Of a stretch of 64,000 nt of DNA, positions 45,189 to 61,290 are shown piece by piece (positions within the stretch are counted from its first letter, which is position 1; each line of letters opens with the position of its first letter). The translations under genes and the position numbers were made by a program. The notes under the pieces are model-generated. The model ran no database searches, was not told the origin of the DNA, and saw only the letters and a program-made list of their open reading frames with translations. The stretch is from Adineta steineri (taxonomy: Eukaryota; Rotifera; Eurotatoria; Adinetida; Adinetidae): assembly GCA_905250115.1 (NCBI GenBank), contig CAJNOI010000331.1:9206-73205 (forward strand), given 5' to 3'.

Positions 45189-47792
45189 ATGGATACTGAA
45201 GATGAAACAAATCTGATTTCATCTCCTATAAATGTTATGACAACAACAATTGCACCAAATCATTTTTTACTTTCAACTTATAAAGAAAATCTTCGAACAA
45301 ATATTGATAATAATCCTGATGATCATTTATCTGCACTTATGATGAATATACATGGAAATATGAAAATAAACCCATTATCATATAAATGTTGTTTATGTCG
45401 AAAAATAGTTGATGATGCATCATTAACGTGTACAAAATGTGTTAATACAGGTCATTTTTGTCCATCAAAACATGATACATGTTCACATAAACGAAGACAA
45501 ACATTAGCAAATATGTTAAATTCAAATGATTATGAAGAATTTCAACAATACTCAACTAAACATTCAATTAATACACCACCACATTTACAGTACCAAAAAT
45601 TAAATTTCTTATATATTTTATTCGAATAATTTCTGTTTGAATATTTAGATGTTCGGATCGAATGTTTCTATTAAAAAAATTCAATATGCAAAAGAAAATT
45701 TTACAAGCAGAGTAAATTTTGATAAAATATTTTTAAAAAAATCTAAAAATCTATTCTTTATAGATATCAAACAAAAATGGAATCAAAACTTCATCTACAT
45801 AAAATGGTATTATAAATAAATAGTTTAGAGAAATAAAAATCTATCCTATCATTGATATAAAATTAACTCGTATCGAGACGAAACTTCTACAATCAAAGAG
45901 AAAGTGTCGATATATTCATTTACTAGTTGAGGGAAAGTAAATTTTGAATCTATTGGAATTAAATAACATGATCTATTATGTCTAACCTAATTCACTGTGA
46001 TAATCCATGCTATGATTAACACTAGGCATGTAGCGAACCCAAACGTTCGGGTTCGGGGTGGTTTGGACCGAACTCTAACAATTTAAGCATCGCAATGATT
46101 TTTCTGATATATATGGAGACATACTAATAGAAATTAAGGAACATCAACCAAACCCGGACAGTTTGGGTTCGATTGATGTTTCATCATTTCCTTTATTATG
46201 CTTCCACACATGTCAGAAAAGTCATTTCGATGCTTAAATTGTTACAGTTCGGTTACATACCTAATTAACACTGAAATTTTAATGATTATATTTCATTTTA
46301 TTTTTTTTAGTCTGAAGAAATTCTAATACGCAAAAATCGTCTTAATCTTGTTAATCAATCTATAACACGATTACAAGAAAAAATTGAACGAGGTATTAAA
46401 AAAAAATAAAATCTATCTATTTTTTATTTATATTTCGTTTAAGATAAAATAATAAATACGAAAACTCATATACGTAATAATAAAAGACGTTCAAATATTC
46501 AGTTACTTGAAAAAAAAATAACTGAAATAAAAATGGTATTAAAATCTTCAAATGATGCAAATCGAAAAAAGAATGATATACGTATTGAACAAGAGAATAA
46601 ATTATATGCTATTCGACGACAACGTCTTAATGAAGTATATAAATATATATTTCCTATTGAACATGTATCATCAATTGAAGAGTAAAAATGTCTTGTTTTG
46701 TTTCTATAAATATATTCTTTAATTATAGAGATCTTGTATCAACAATGAGAGCATTATCAAGTGCACAACAACCGATTGTTGATGAAATAAATAGTGATTA
46801 TTCAGAGAATGATGATTCATTAAATGTTGGAGGTGATCGATATCAAATTGTTAGTTCATGTTTACCACTTAACGGTGATTATCAAATTGCTAAACGTAAA
46901 CTATCTTAATTCATTTTTTTTTTGAAAATCTACTTTTATTTTTTTTTTCTTCAAGTTCTTATAACAGTTGATGTTGATGGTAAAAGTCCTGATGTTGATT
47001 CTCTTCAATCAACACTTTCACATGAATTATACGAAGTACTTTCGGCATTATCACATGCTTGTCAATTAATCAATGTTATCGCATTTTATCTTCATATTGC
47101 ATTACCATTTCGTTTACATCAATTGTAAGAGAGAGAGAATTTTCATCTTATCTTATATACTAAATAAAATTTTATTGCTCTAGAGAATTTAATACCGATA
47201 ATTTAACAACTGATCGTCTTCGTGCTGATATTGCTAAATTAAATGCAAATATAGTATGCAGTTGTTTATCTCAAGGTATCTTAATTGACAATACAAATGC
47301 AACACATACACTCGAAAATTTATGTAAATTATTAACATTTAAACGATATCTTAGTCGGTTAGTATTATTAATGATTGTAATTCTTCCTGTAAAAATTTAT
47401 TTCTTGTATTTAAGACCAAAACCAGTAGTATATTCTCAACAATATATTAATATGATGGAAGAAGAAGTAAATGAAATAAGTCGTGCTTATGTTACGGATT
47501 ATTGGTTTGATGATGTTGAAAAAGATGTAACTGATCTTTTAAATAGTGATGAATGGGAAACAGTACCACAAGGTAAAGAAAAGAATTGTTTTGAAAAACA
47601 AAATATATATATTTATGAAATTTAGATTATCATATACCAGAAGATCCATCTATACATGAACGTCTTGGTCCATTACCATCATTAACTTCTCAACAACAAC
47701 ATATATCTGTTATGAGTGGTTCATTCGATTTTTTGAAAAATAAAGGTTCTACTCTAATCAATTCAGTTTTTCGTAGTTTGGCAAAATCTTAA
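45189..47792 (+). CDS. ATG14: autophagy protein ATG14 (Barkor), PI3-kinase complex subunit
   Basis: Subunit that directs the VPS34-Beclin 1 lipid kinase to autophagosome formation sites at the ER. Ten exons, 45189-45589, 45649-45711, 45764-45806, 46311-46392, 46444-46681, 46729-46895, 46956-47124, 47184-47357, 47415-47572 and 47626-47792, give 553 aa. The N-terminal CCLC...CTKC zinc-ribbon-like cysteines fit the ATG14/UVRAG family. A long central coiled coil follows (SITRLQEKIER through YAIRRQRLNEVYKYIFP). The core ALPFRLHQLEF...IAKLNANIVCSCLSQG aligns with the equivalent Barkor segment, and the tail FDFLKNKGSTLINSVFRSL resembles the curvature-sensing BATS end. Intron 3 is 504 bp and carries a hairpin element; the others are about 50 bp. 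The start is 134 bp after the PSD stop. Confidence 0.85.
46022..46263. mobile_element. hairpin (foldback) element in ATG14 intron 3
   Basis: An imperfect palindrome with arms of roughly 95 bp centred near 46159. The left arm CCGAACTCTAACAATTTAAG (from 46068) and the reverse strand of the right arm, CCGAACTGTAACAATTTAAG, differ at one position, and the match continues inwards through GCATCGxAATGAxTTTTCTGA. The outer ends read TAGGCATGTAGCGAAC and, reversed, TAGGTATGTAACCGAAC. Same family as the palindrome at 31361. Non-coding. Confidence 0.7.
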
Positions 47793-47968
47793 AAACAAAA
47801 TTTTTTTTTGTCCTTTCCTTTTGTTTTTCTTTTAAATTGGTGCTGGTTTTTTTCTGTAAAATTATATACATATGTATCTAAATATAACATTTTTTTTTAA
47901 AATTTATTCATAACGATAACAAAACAAAAAGAACTTAAATCAGTAAATTTTTTTTCAGATTATATATC

Positions 47969-49528
47969 ATGTCATCCAGTACGACATCCGCTCATTTTCT
48001 TCAAGAAATGGCTTATCCACCTTATTGTATTCAACCATTAAAATCTTGGGGTATGGTTGCTGTTGGTGGTGGTGGTGGTACAGCTAAAACCGGTGTAGGA
48101 AATGCTGTTGATTTAAAATGGATTTATTTAAATCAATCATCGGATCCAACTAATAATAAATGTTCGATACAAAATGTGAACAGTTTTACTCAACATGACA
48201 GTGTCATGAGAATGGTATCATTACGAAAACAACATGAATATCTTATATTAGCATTAAATCGTCAATTAAAGATTGTTATGCTTAAAGCATCTGAAAGAGA
48301 TATGGAGAGTGGAGTAGCATTTAATCTACCACCACCTCCAACAGCTGATAATCAAGATACAGGATCCCTTGCACCACCTAAACGATCTGTACGCCGACGT
48401 CATAATTCATCATCATCGTCCGTCATAGATCCAGTTAATATTCAACATCGTCCATCAATTGTATTACATCGAAATGGACAAGCAACTGTTGAAGCTGTTG
48501 GAAATGAAACAACAACTGTTGTTACATCACCAACTAGTCGTTCAATTTCATTTAGTTTTCCACCTACATCACCAACAACAGCAGTAACAATGAATAATAT
48601 TTATACTGTTCCTATTCCAGACCAAGAATATGTTAATGCATTGGTAGTTTGCCCAGCTACACAATCAAAACTTTTTGTTGGTTAGTATTATTAAGAATTC
48701 TATAAAAAAACAACAATAAAATCATTTTCTTATTCAGGTGCAAGTGATGGTTCATTAACAATCTATGAAATTATTTGGCCTGCTTCATCATCAAGTGATC
48801 GTTTAATACAACTTAATTTATTAACATCATTTACAGCACATACAAAAGAAATTGATGATTTAGCTGTTGATCCATTTGGAAATTGGCTTGTTAGTGTATC
48901 ACGTGATCTTCGTGCTCATATTTATCAATGTTCATCACCATTTGATAAACATAGTGAATTAGATCTATCTCAATTTGGCACGAATAAAACAGTACAAACA
49001 CCTAAACCATTATATCGTATTCGACATGTTCGTTTTGGTATTTCACCCAAATCATCATCATCCAATGCATCCTATTTTTTATATACAAGTCTTATACCTC
49101 AAATTATTAATGATAAATTAGTTAGTTATATTGTTCAATGGACGGAAAATAAACAACATCAATTTGTTGTACGACAACGTCGTGTAGTTTCGTACGATCG
49201 AGTATCAGCAATAGCTGCTAGTAATTGTGGTCAATATGTTTCAGTTGGAGATGCTGATGGTTGTGTACGAATATATGATACTGATCGTTTAAAATTATTA
49301 TATGAAAATCGAGCACATTCAATATTTGTTACTGATTTAGCTTTTGTTTTACGTGAAGAAAATTATTTATATGAAACAAGTGTATTGAGTATAAGTGCGG
49401 ATAAAAATCTTTATGTACATAATGTACATCCACCGCAAACAAATATATTTTCTGTTTCATTTTTAATTGTTATCGGTCTCTTGTTACTCTTTTTATTATT
49501 GTCACAAATTCGATTTCGATTTCAGTAA
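47969..49528 (+). CDS. PREB: PREB/SEC12-like guanine-exchange factor for SAR1
   Basis: ER membrane WD40 protein that activates SAR1 and starts COPII vesicle budding. Exons 47969-48680 and 48738-49528 give 500 aa. The N-terminal VGGGGGTAKTGVGNAV loop matches the animal PREB AGGGGAAKTGI motif, which corresponds to the potassium-loop region of SEC12. Propeller blades include FTAHTKEIDDLAVDPFGNWL and VSRDLRAHIYQ, then AHSIFVTDLAFV. A single membrane anchor (FSVSFLIVIGLLLLFLLL) near the C-terminus has only a few residues on the luminal side. A low-complexity Ser/Thr/Pro insert (residues about 115-205) separates the first blades. It starts 176 bp after the ATG14 stop, with a TTTTTCAG acceptor 11 bases before the ATG. 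All hallmarks are present. Confidence 0.92.
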
Positions 49529-52500
49529 TTTCTCATTTATTTGTTTTGAACGTTTTACGATTATTTATTTAAGAAAAAAAGAAAAGATAATTATATGTTA
49601 TTTGGGTTTTAGATCAGCATCTCATCATTCTCTATATTGGTACATAGTGCTCTCATATTGCTTCTTCTATTCAACCCACCTAATCGATGGTACTCATTCA
49701 TCTACGGTAATTTATTTCTATTAAACTAAATTTTTCTTTCATTGAATTCTTCAAAAAAAGTGATATAGATTGAATTATTTAAGGACAAAACTTTTCATAT
49801 CTGTAGACATTTCAATAGTGTATCAGATAGAAAGTATCTTATATACAATGTTTAATATTTCCAATAGATTCATTATTAATGTTGTTTTATTAGAGTCAAG
49901 TTTTGTTTCTTCTCATTTTTAAAGGCATAATTTAATCTACTGAGTGACTCTGCTATTTATTCTAACTTGTTAAAAGAAAAACTAACTTCACTGTTACTGA
50001 CATTTTAATTGCATTTAGATCACAATGACAGTAAAAAATCTTTCGCAATATCCTACATCGTGAGTTTTCCTTCCTACGATATGAGTAAGTTAATGTCAAA
50101 ACAGTTATGTTTCTTAAAATATTGATAATTAAAAACAAGTGTTCAAAAACAGATATATCGCTGTTGAGTTTTCTGAATTTTGTTAACTCAAATCATAAAA
50201 CATGTCATTGATTAAGTATCAACACTATGATAAATTTTTGACTTTAATTTTTAGATCTCAATTCCACGATGTTTAACACCTTCCAACCTCAATATCGACG
50301 TCTTCAAAACAACGTCTTTTGTATCTTTTTTTTGTAATTTGATTTTAATAAAATATATCAGCATATCTCGAAACTTCATAATATATCATTATTGTTTTAA
50401 ATAAATAAATTTTTTTTAATGTTATCTATTTAAACGAATATAATATAAAATAAATTTGATCAATTACCTTCTTTGAATGAAATAAATATAATGAATTTCG
50501 ATAATATACAGTTGATCAATTAGAAACAATGAAAAGTGGTGAAAGTAATTTTACTTTATTGTTTATATGCTGTTAGTCAAGCATTTCAAACATCTGAAAT
50601 TATTCGAGGTTTTTTTTGAAAAACGCAGCTAGTGATTGAACGTGTTACAAAAATTTGTAAATTAAAATATTTTCAAGGTGTTCGATAGAAAAAAGAAATT
50701 TTTGATGCTTTGAACAAGTTTGAAGAAACATTTTCAAATGAATAATTCATCAGGTAACCTATTTTTAAATGTTGATGTCAATGTTTTGTCAGTTAAAGCT
50801 GCAAAACAAATAGGAAATGCTTGAATACCTTGATAGTAATAATAATAATAATATCATGATTTTTATGTATTGAATAAACTAAGATAAATATTGTGTCTTT
50901 TTTATTATTGTTGAGTAAAATTTAATCTCTCTATTGAATTTCTTAATTATATTCATATTTCATTATTCAATTAGAAATTCTAACGTAATCGATACAATTT
51001 TTTATTATTAAAATTTAACTTCATATCTCACTAAATAATATAAAACGCAATATGTTAATAAGTTCATATATTGACATAATAATATCAAAGTTCTAAGTAA
51101 AGTAATATTATCCTATTTTATTAATCCCGCTGGCCTTGATGTGTAAATACTTTCAATGAACACGTACAATAGAATATAATCTAAGAATTTAATTTACAAC
51201 TGATGAAAGTAATAGGTATCTTTTGTTAAGAACAAAAGTGTCAATTTAGGATTAACATTGCTTTTGTATCAAGATTTTAATACAAAGATAAACTACGTCA
51301 ATATTTTTCACTAGTATATAATACTTCTGTATTCATATTTTCAATATAAAGATATAAGAATTAGCAATAGTAATGCTAAATTAACACTTCTAGCATAGAT
51401 TTAAGGAAAGATAGAATTAATTATTTTTCTCTTTCGATTATTTTAATTTATTTTTTTTTGTAATATTTCATTGAAATTGTCGACTTCATTTATTACACTC
51501 TCTTTACTCTACGTTATTGATAGGAGAATGAGTAAGAAACCAACATCGAAATAAATGTGTTTTTAATTGAATTTTTGCTTCACTTGTATTACTAATGAGA
51601 GAAAAGTGGCCTTGTATCTATTTGTATTTAAAATAACAAAACCAATTTGCTAGAATTAACAGAGTGAATGAGATGCCATTCAAATATAAAATAGAATAAC
51701 AGGAACAGGAAAATTATTTTGAATAAAAATTTAATTATATCTTTCCACAAAAAATCATGAATTCAGGGTAAATAAAAATGTGTCGAGTGTTTCTTTCTCT
51801 CCACTTTTAGTTAATAAATATACAGCTGCTTCATTTTTGCAAATAAATTAATTTTTGTTATATCACAACAAACGTGTAAAAAGCTTATTAGCCTAAAGTA
51901 TGTTTCAATTTTGACTTCCTGTAGTCTATGTTTACTCCATTATAATTGTAGTTTTCTCTTAAAATAGAATGACTATTTATCAGCTTATATTCAAAAATAT
52001 CATTTAAGTAGATCAATTTGTAAAACCTACTTATTTCATAAGTTAAATTATATTTTTAGAATGAACAAATAACGTATTTCTAGTCCATCGATTATTAACT
52101 AATTTCAAAAATAAGAATTGTTAGATGAATATAAACATCTTTCAAGCATTAACTTGACTTTAATTTACATATTTCTTTAGCATAACAAGAAAAAATTTTC
52201 ATACAATATTCTAGTTGGAAAGAAAAAATAATTTTACCAATAACAATTCTATTCTATATTAAAATACTTAGAAAATTATAACTATATCATAATTATACAA
52301 AAAAGTAAAATTCGATTGTCATTTATTGATTGCAGCATTGAGAACAATCAATTTTGTTCTTTTGAGTACCAATCGAGATGAAGTATGACAAATTGCTTTT
52401 ACGTCACATCATGATCTTTTATTAGTTTAACAAAATTTATAGGACAATACAAAATATTTAGATTTTATCATTTGTTGTTACCGGTAGTAATTATTGATTT

Positions 52501-53263
52501 ACCTAGAAAACCGGAATTATGTCACAAAAAAAATCCATTAGAACATACATTAAAAACCAACTCGGATTCTTAATGTTTATGATATTTATGAGAATGAGAA
52601 ATAGATGATGTCACGTATAGAAAATAGAAAGTATATTATAGTACTTACTTAATGAAAAAAAAGGAGAGAAAATGTAATTTTTTTTACAATAATAATAATA
52701 TTACACTTAGCTATGTGCGTAGGGTGTTGTTTGTCAAATATGATATTAGATAAATGATGTCGTATATATTTATTTGAGAATTTGACTGTTGCAGTTATTT
52801 TATATAGATCTCAAAGTTAGGTAGGGTAAGAGAAAAATGATTAAGTAGTTAATTGTTCATATATATATATATATCCAATACATTTTTTATTTTTATTAGT
52901 AGATTATAAACAAGAATGACAAGTTCGAGATGAGATTTTTATTACATAAACGAGAAGAGTGACAAGCCAGAGGCATGCTGTTGAAAGCTAATTACTTACT
53001 ACTTGTGAAGACTACTAAAACTTTTTCTTCTCTCTCCCTCTCTCTTTCACTAGTTAAGAGATTATAAATAGGAGAGACTAAAGAAAGATAGTAAATAGAT
53101 TGCAGAAAAAGAAGCATCTTCATAATTCTAAGCAATAATGAAGAAGAAGGCGTTAGTTTCTCTTTATATGTATTTCTTTTTTTGCATTTAGAAACTTTCA
53201 TACTAAAAGGATCGATCATCGTTCAACTACTAAGCTATCTAGTGCAAAAGAAAACAAACTACC
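49529..53263. other. gene-poor region containing one decayed gene
   Basis: About 3.7 kb of AT-rich DNA. Apart from the LZIC-like remnant at 50514-50830 I see no coding exon. Short TA repeats lie near 52861. The part just before 53264 would hold the promoter of the secreted-protein gene. Confidence 0.5.
50514..50830 (+). pseudogene. decayed LZIC-like (leucine zipper/ICAT domain) sequence
   Basis: Three fragments in changing frames resemble the animal LZIC protein in the right order: DQLETMKSGESNFTLL, then AVSQAFQTSEIIRGFF (LZIC has AxSQAFKTPEVIR), then KKEIFDALNKFEETFSNE (LZIC has KVEILTALRKLGEKL). Stops and frame changes separate them, and part of the middle is missing. There are no evident introns between the fragments, so a processed or simply decayed copy is possible. 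The comparison is from memory of the family. Confidence 0.45.
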
Positions 53264-53472
53264 ATGTATTCATTCCGTCAACAATTAACAATCTTTTTTT
53301 TTGCTTTTTTTCTTCTGATCTGTATTGTACAAAGTTTTCGAATTGTAAGTTTTTATTATATATTAATTATGAATGGCTTTATTTATTTATTTATTTATTT
53401 AGAATGAAATTGACCGTGTTATTGATGACAAGAATCTTGCAAATGAACAAGCTATTAATACTGCTCGACTTC
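53264..53472 (+). CDS. 5' part of a secreted or membrane protein gene, cut by a gap
   Basis: Exon 53264-53344 encodes MYSFRQQLTIFFFAFFLLIC, a clear hydrophobic signal, and ends at a GTAAGT donor. After a 58-bp intron with a TTATTTAG acceptor, an exon from 53403 continues in frame (NEIDRVIDDKNLANEQAINT) until the N gap at 53473. Nothing that continues it is recognisable beyond the gap, so the rest may be missing from the assembly. Too little is visible to name it. Confidence 0.45.
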
Positions 53473-53482
53473 NNNNNNNNNN
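53473..53482. other. assembly gap (10 N)
   Basis: Ten ambiguous bases directly after an open exon; the sequence resumes with a T run. A joining artefact or collapsed region is likely. Confidence 0.98.
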
Positions 53483-54165
53483 TTTTTTTTCTTCTTTATA
53501 TGACAATAACTATTATAATAAAGTTTAAAATAATTGTCTTAAAACTAAACATAAGAATAACATTCAAGGGTCAGATCATTAAATTACTTTCTTCGTAAAC
53601 TGAAATCAGACCGTTTTGAACTCTCCGAGTATATATTCCTTAGAAAAAAAATTAATCTAAATATATCTATATAAAGTAAATCATAACTCCAAAGCCTCAT
53701 GAGAAACCTATTAATGAGTTTCATGTTTTTTATAGATCATGAAGTGTTATAATATCAAAAAGTACATTATAGAATATTAGCAAGCACGTTTAAGTATTGG
53801 TTTTAGTATGAATTAAAAGTTCATTCCATAATCAACATATGACTCATCATAATTCCAGAAAAAACGTAGGTGTATTATGAAACTCTAGAAATATTTTTTG
53901 AACCTTCGCAAGAATAATTTTTTTCTTTCTTTCTCAATCAGTAGATTATCATAATTGATGAAGTGAATTTTCAATAGCTGTATACATTGCGTAGATTTGA
54001 ATTCCTAAATATATATACATATAAAATTAAATAAAAGATATTTAAACCATAGAATGCACACCGGCTGAGAATGTCACATGATCAGTATGACACCCCTAAA
54101 TATAAATATATATATAATCTTTTAAGTAACAAAAAGAAACAAGTTTATTACAAGCAAAAAAGTCA
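53483..54165. other. non-coding region after the gap
   Basis: AT-rich, with no ORF or repeat that I can identify; it includes the 3' flank of the minus-strand gene ending at 54166. Confidence 0.45.
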
Positions 54166-54678
54166 TTATCTAATCATTGTTCGTTTGGGTACTTGATGAT
54201 CATAATTCCATTTATGTTCAGTTGATTGAAAATGTGTTTGTATTTTGGGTATGTATTTTTGTTGTTTTATACTATTAAATGAAATAGAATTTTCATTATT
54301 ATATGAAGAAATATCAAGATTAAGAGGATCAAAAATATTTGGTGGAAGTAAAATTTCAATTGGTCGATCATTACCATAAATATCTACATCTATATGATCA
54401 TTATTTATTGTTGATTGTTGTTGTTGTTGGTTCTTGTTTTGAATAAGTTCATTTAAATTTAATGGATCTTGACGATTACCGCCTAATAAAGAAAAAGATG
54501 GAAACTTAATAAAGTGTCCTTTAGATTTAAACTCCTTACGGAAACGATTATAATCATGTCTTCTGAAATTTTTCCTTTTCATATAAGTTGATTGTTTTGG
54601 TTTTGACCAACGATGATGATGATGATAATTTGGCATCGCGGAAGTAAAATGTTGGGAATAATTTGCAATAGTTGCCAT
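54166..54678 (-). CDS. short protein resembling the N-terminal motif region of MEPCE, without the methyltransferase
   Basis: Single-exon 170-aa frame with a true ATG. A basic start (MKRKNFRRHDYNRFRKEFK) is followed by FPSFSLLGGNRQDPLNLNEL and, after a Gln-rich linker, by RPIEILLPPNIFDPLNL. In human MEPCE, the 7SK snRNA gamma-methylphosphate capping enzyme, the N-terminal part has the same two blocks in the same order (LLGGNIFDPLNLNSL and PVEILIPKDITDPLSLN). The SAM-binding methyltransferase that follows in MEPCE is absent here and I find no exon for it downstream. It may be a stand-alone 7SK-associated factor, a truncated paralogue or a partial model. His-rich HHHH and QQQQQ tracts are present. 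The MEPCE comparison is from memory. Confidence 0.6.
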   Translation of the reverse strand: MATIANYSQHFTSAMPNYHHHHRWSKPKQSTYMKRKNFRRHDYNRFRKEFKSKGHFIKFPSFSLLGGNRQDPLNLNELIQNKNQQQQQSTINNDHIDVDIYGNDRPIEILLPPNIFDPLNLDISSYNNENSISFNSIKQQKYIPKIQTHFQSTEHKWNYDHQVPKRTMIR

Positions 54679-55438
54679 TTGTTTTTGTGTCAGTTATTAC
54701 GAAATAAAAAGTATTGCGAAAGAATACTTGTTTACCTGAATGGTATTGGTAGCTATGTAGTCGAGAATACACAAGAAAATATTTAATAGATGAAATGATT
54801 CGTTTGCCTTTTATTTATAGGAGAAAAAATATGGATTCGTTGAAGTATTATATGGAATATAAATATGAAATTTCCATTTTGATTTGTAGTTTAAATTGAC
54901 ATATAGGAAAGTTTTTGCTTTATGAAATCAATTTTGCTTATCTATACGAAGATTTTAAATAATAAGATACAAAAAATTCCAATTTTATTTCTTATCTTTT
55001 ATTAATAATAAAAATTTTACATGTTAATAATTGAAAATAAAAAAAAAAGAATCAATCTATTGATATAATTTAGAAATGAGCATTTTCTATGCTTTATATT
55101 CATTATTATTATAAGTACATATCATTTATAATGAATTTAACAAAATAAAGAAGTTTTCTATTGATCAAATCAATATAATTAACTTTATAAAATTACATTA
55201 TTGGAAACTAGCTAATACGATTCTTAAAAAACAGTATATACTGTTCATGATTTGTTGAAGTATGAAGATATCCATAGGTTTATAATCCAAAATGCATTAG
55301 TGTGCTACATAATTTGACCCAATGATTCATTATCGACCAGTAATCGAGACCTGTCAGCTGCAATAGTAGAAAAAGATGATCAGATCTGATGCAATACAAC
55401 TGTCTTTTTAATTATTTTCCTTTTAGATTGATCAAAAA
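54679..55438. other. divergent intergenic region before POLR3B
   Basis: AT-rich, with promoter space for both neighbours. A pyrimidine-rich TTTTCCTTTTAG acceptor ends at 55426, 12 bases before the POLR3B ATG. No coding exon is seen. Confidence 0.5.
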
Positions 55439-60391
<4,953 letters not shown>

Positions 60392-60392
<1 letters not shown>

Positions 60393-60434
60393 ATAAAATA
60401 AACACATACCAACTCTATGTTTTGTTTTTCAGAT
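60392..60434 (+). promoter_or_regulatory. compact intergenic junction with polyadenylation signal and (trans-)splice acceptor
   Basis: AATAAA at 60392-60397 starts on the last base of the POLR3B stop codon. A TTGTTTTTCAG acceptor ends at 60432, followed by AT and the next ATG. There is no room for an ordinary promoter between the two genes. The arrangement matches the junctions of spliced-leader-processed operons in other animals. Confidence 0.6.
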
Positions 60435-61290
60435 ATGGGAAATTATAATTCCACACCTGATCTTAGTAATACTGCTAATATCAATAATGACAGTATTTTT
60501 AAAGTTGATAATATAAATTCTCATGGTTGTAAACATTCATCAGCTAAAATTCAAGTATCTGATGATAGTTTATGTATTCATCAAAAACATCGACAATCAT
60601 TATTTATTCCACTTGATACAATAAAACGTTATGGTTTAGATGATTCAATTTTTATACTTGAATGTGGTCGTCGTGCACCACTTGGTCCAGCACGTTATGC
60701 ATTTCGTTGTAAACAAGCTCGAGATCTTGTTGATTGTCTTGATCAACGTATAACAATGATTTCTAATCAATTATTGGAACATCAACATCCCCAACAAGAT
60801 ATATCATTATTAAGTTTAACAAATGTTTCATCAACAATAAATAATCTAGGACGAATACAATCAGCTATGTCATTATCTTCAGCAACATCATTTTATAGAA
60901 ATTCAGAACCTGATTTATCGGAAAATTACTTTGTTTTCCGAAACGAAAATGACGAACATTCAAATGTTGAAGAAATTAATTATGCAGAATTTACTAAATC
61001 AGATCCATCTGTTGAAACAGCTAGTACTATTGATATGGTAAAAAAATCATTTTCTATCATAATAATCATTTTAAAATTAACTTCTGTTTTATTATAATTA
61101 GCATAAAACAAATACAAATAATATCTCTGGTAGCCAAAATAATACAGGAATAACAACAGCTTCTCTTTTTCCAGAATCATCAATAACAAAAACAAAATCT
61201 TATGTTTATATTGATCATGAAAAAACAACAACATTAAAAGAAATAACCCAAGACCGATTACAACAACATCCTAGACGTATTGAAGCTTAA
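60435..61290 (+). CDS. FRS2: FRS2/FRS3-like adaptor: myristoylated PTB-domain protein
   Basis: Exons 60435-61037 and 61102-61290 give 263 aa. It starts MGNYNS, a plausible N-myristoylation signal as in FRS2. Residues about 20-110 form an IRS-type PTB domain: FKVDNIN, SDDSLCIH, IPLDTIKRYGLDDSIFILECGRRA, GPARYAFRCKQARDLVDCL, close to FRS2 (LRRYGYDSNLFSFESGRR, FAFKCARAEELF). FRS2 docks on FGF and neurotrophin receptors and passes signals to GRB2 and SHP2. The C-terminus YVYIDHEKTTTLKEI recalls the conserved FRS2 tail around YAVIDIERTAA. The protein is much shorter than vertebrate FRS2 (about 500 aa), with fewer tyrosine docking sites. It starts only 42 bp after the POLR3B stop, with an AG acceptor two bases before the ATG. 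Confidence 0.8.
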
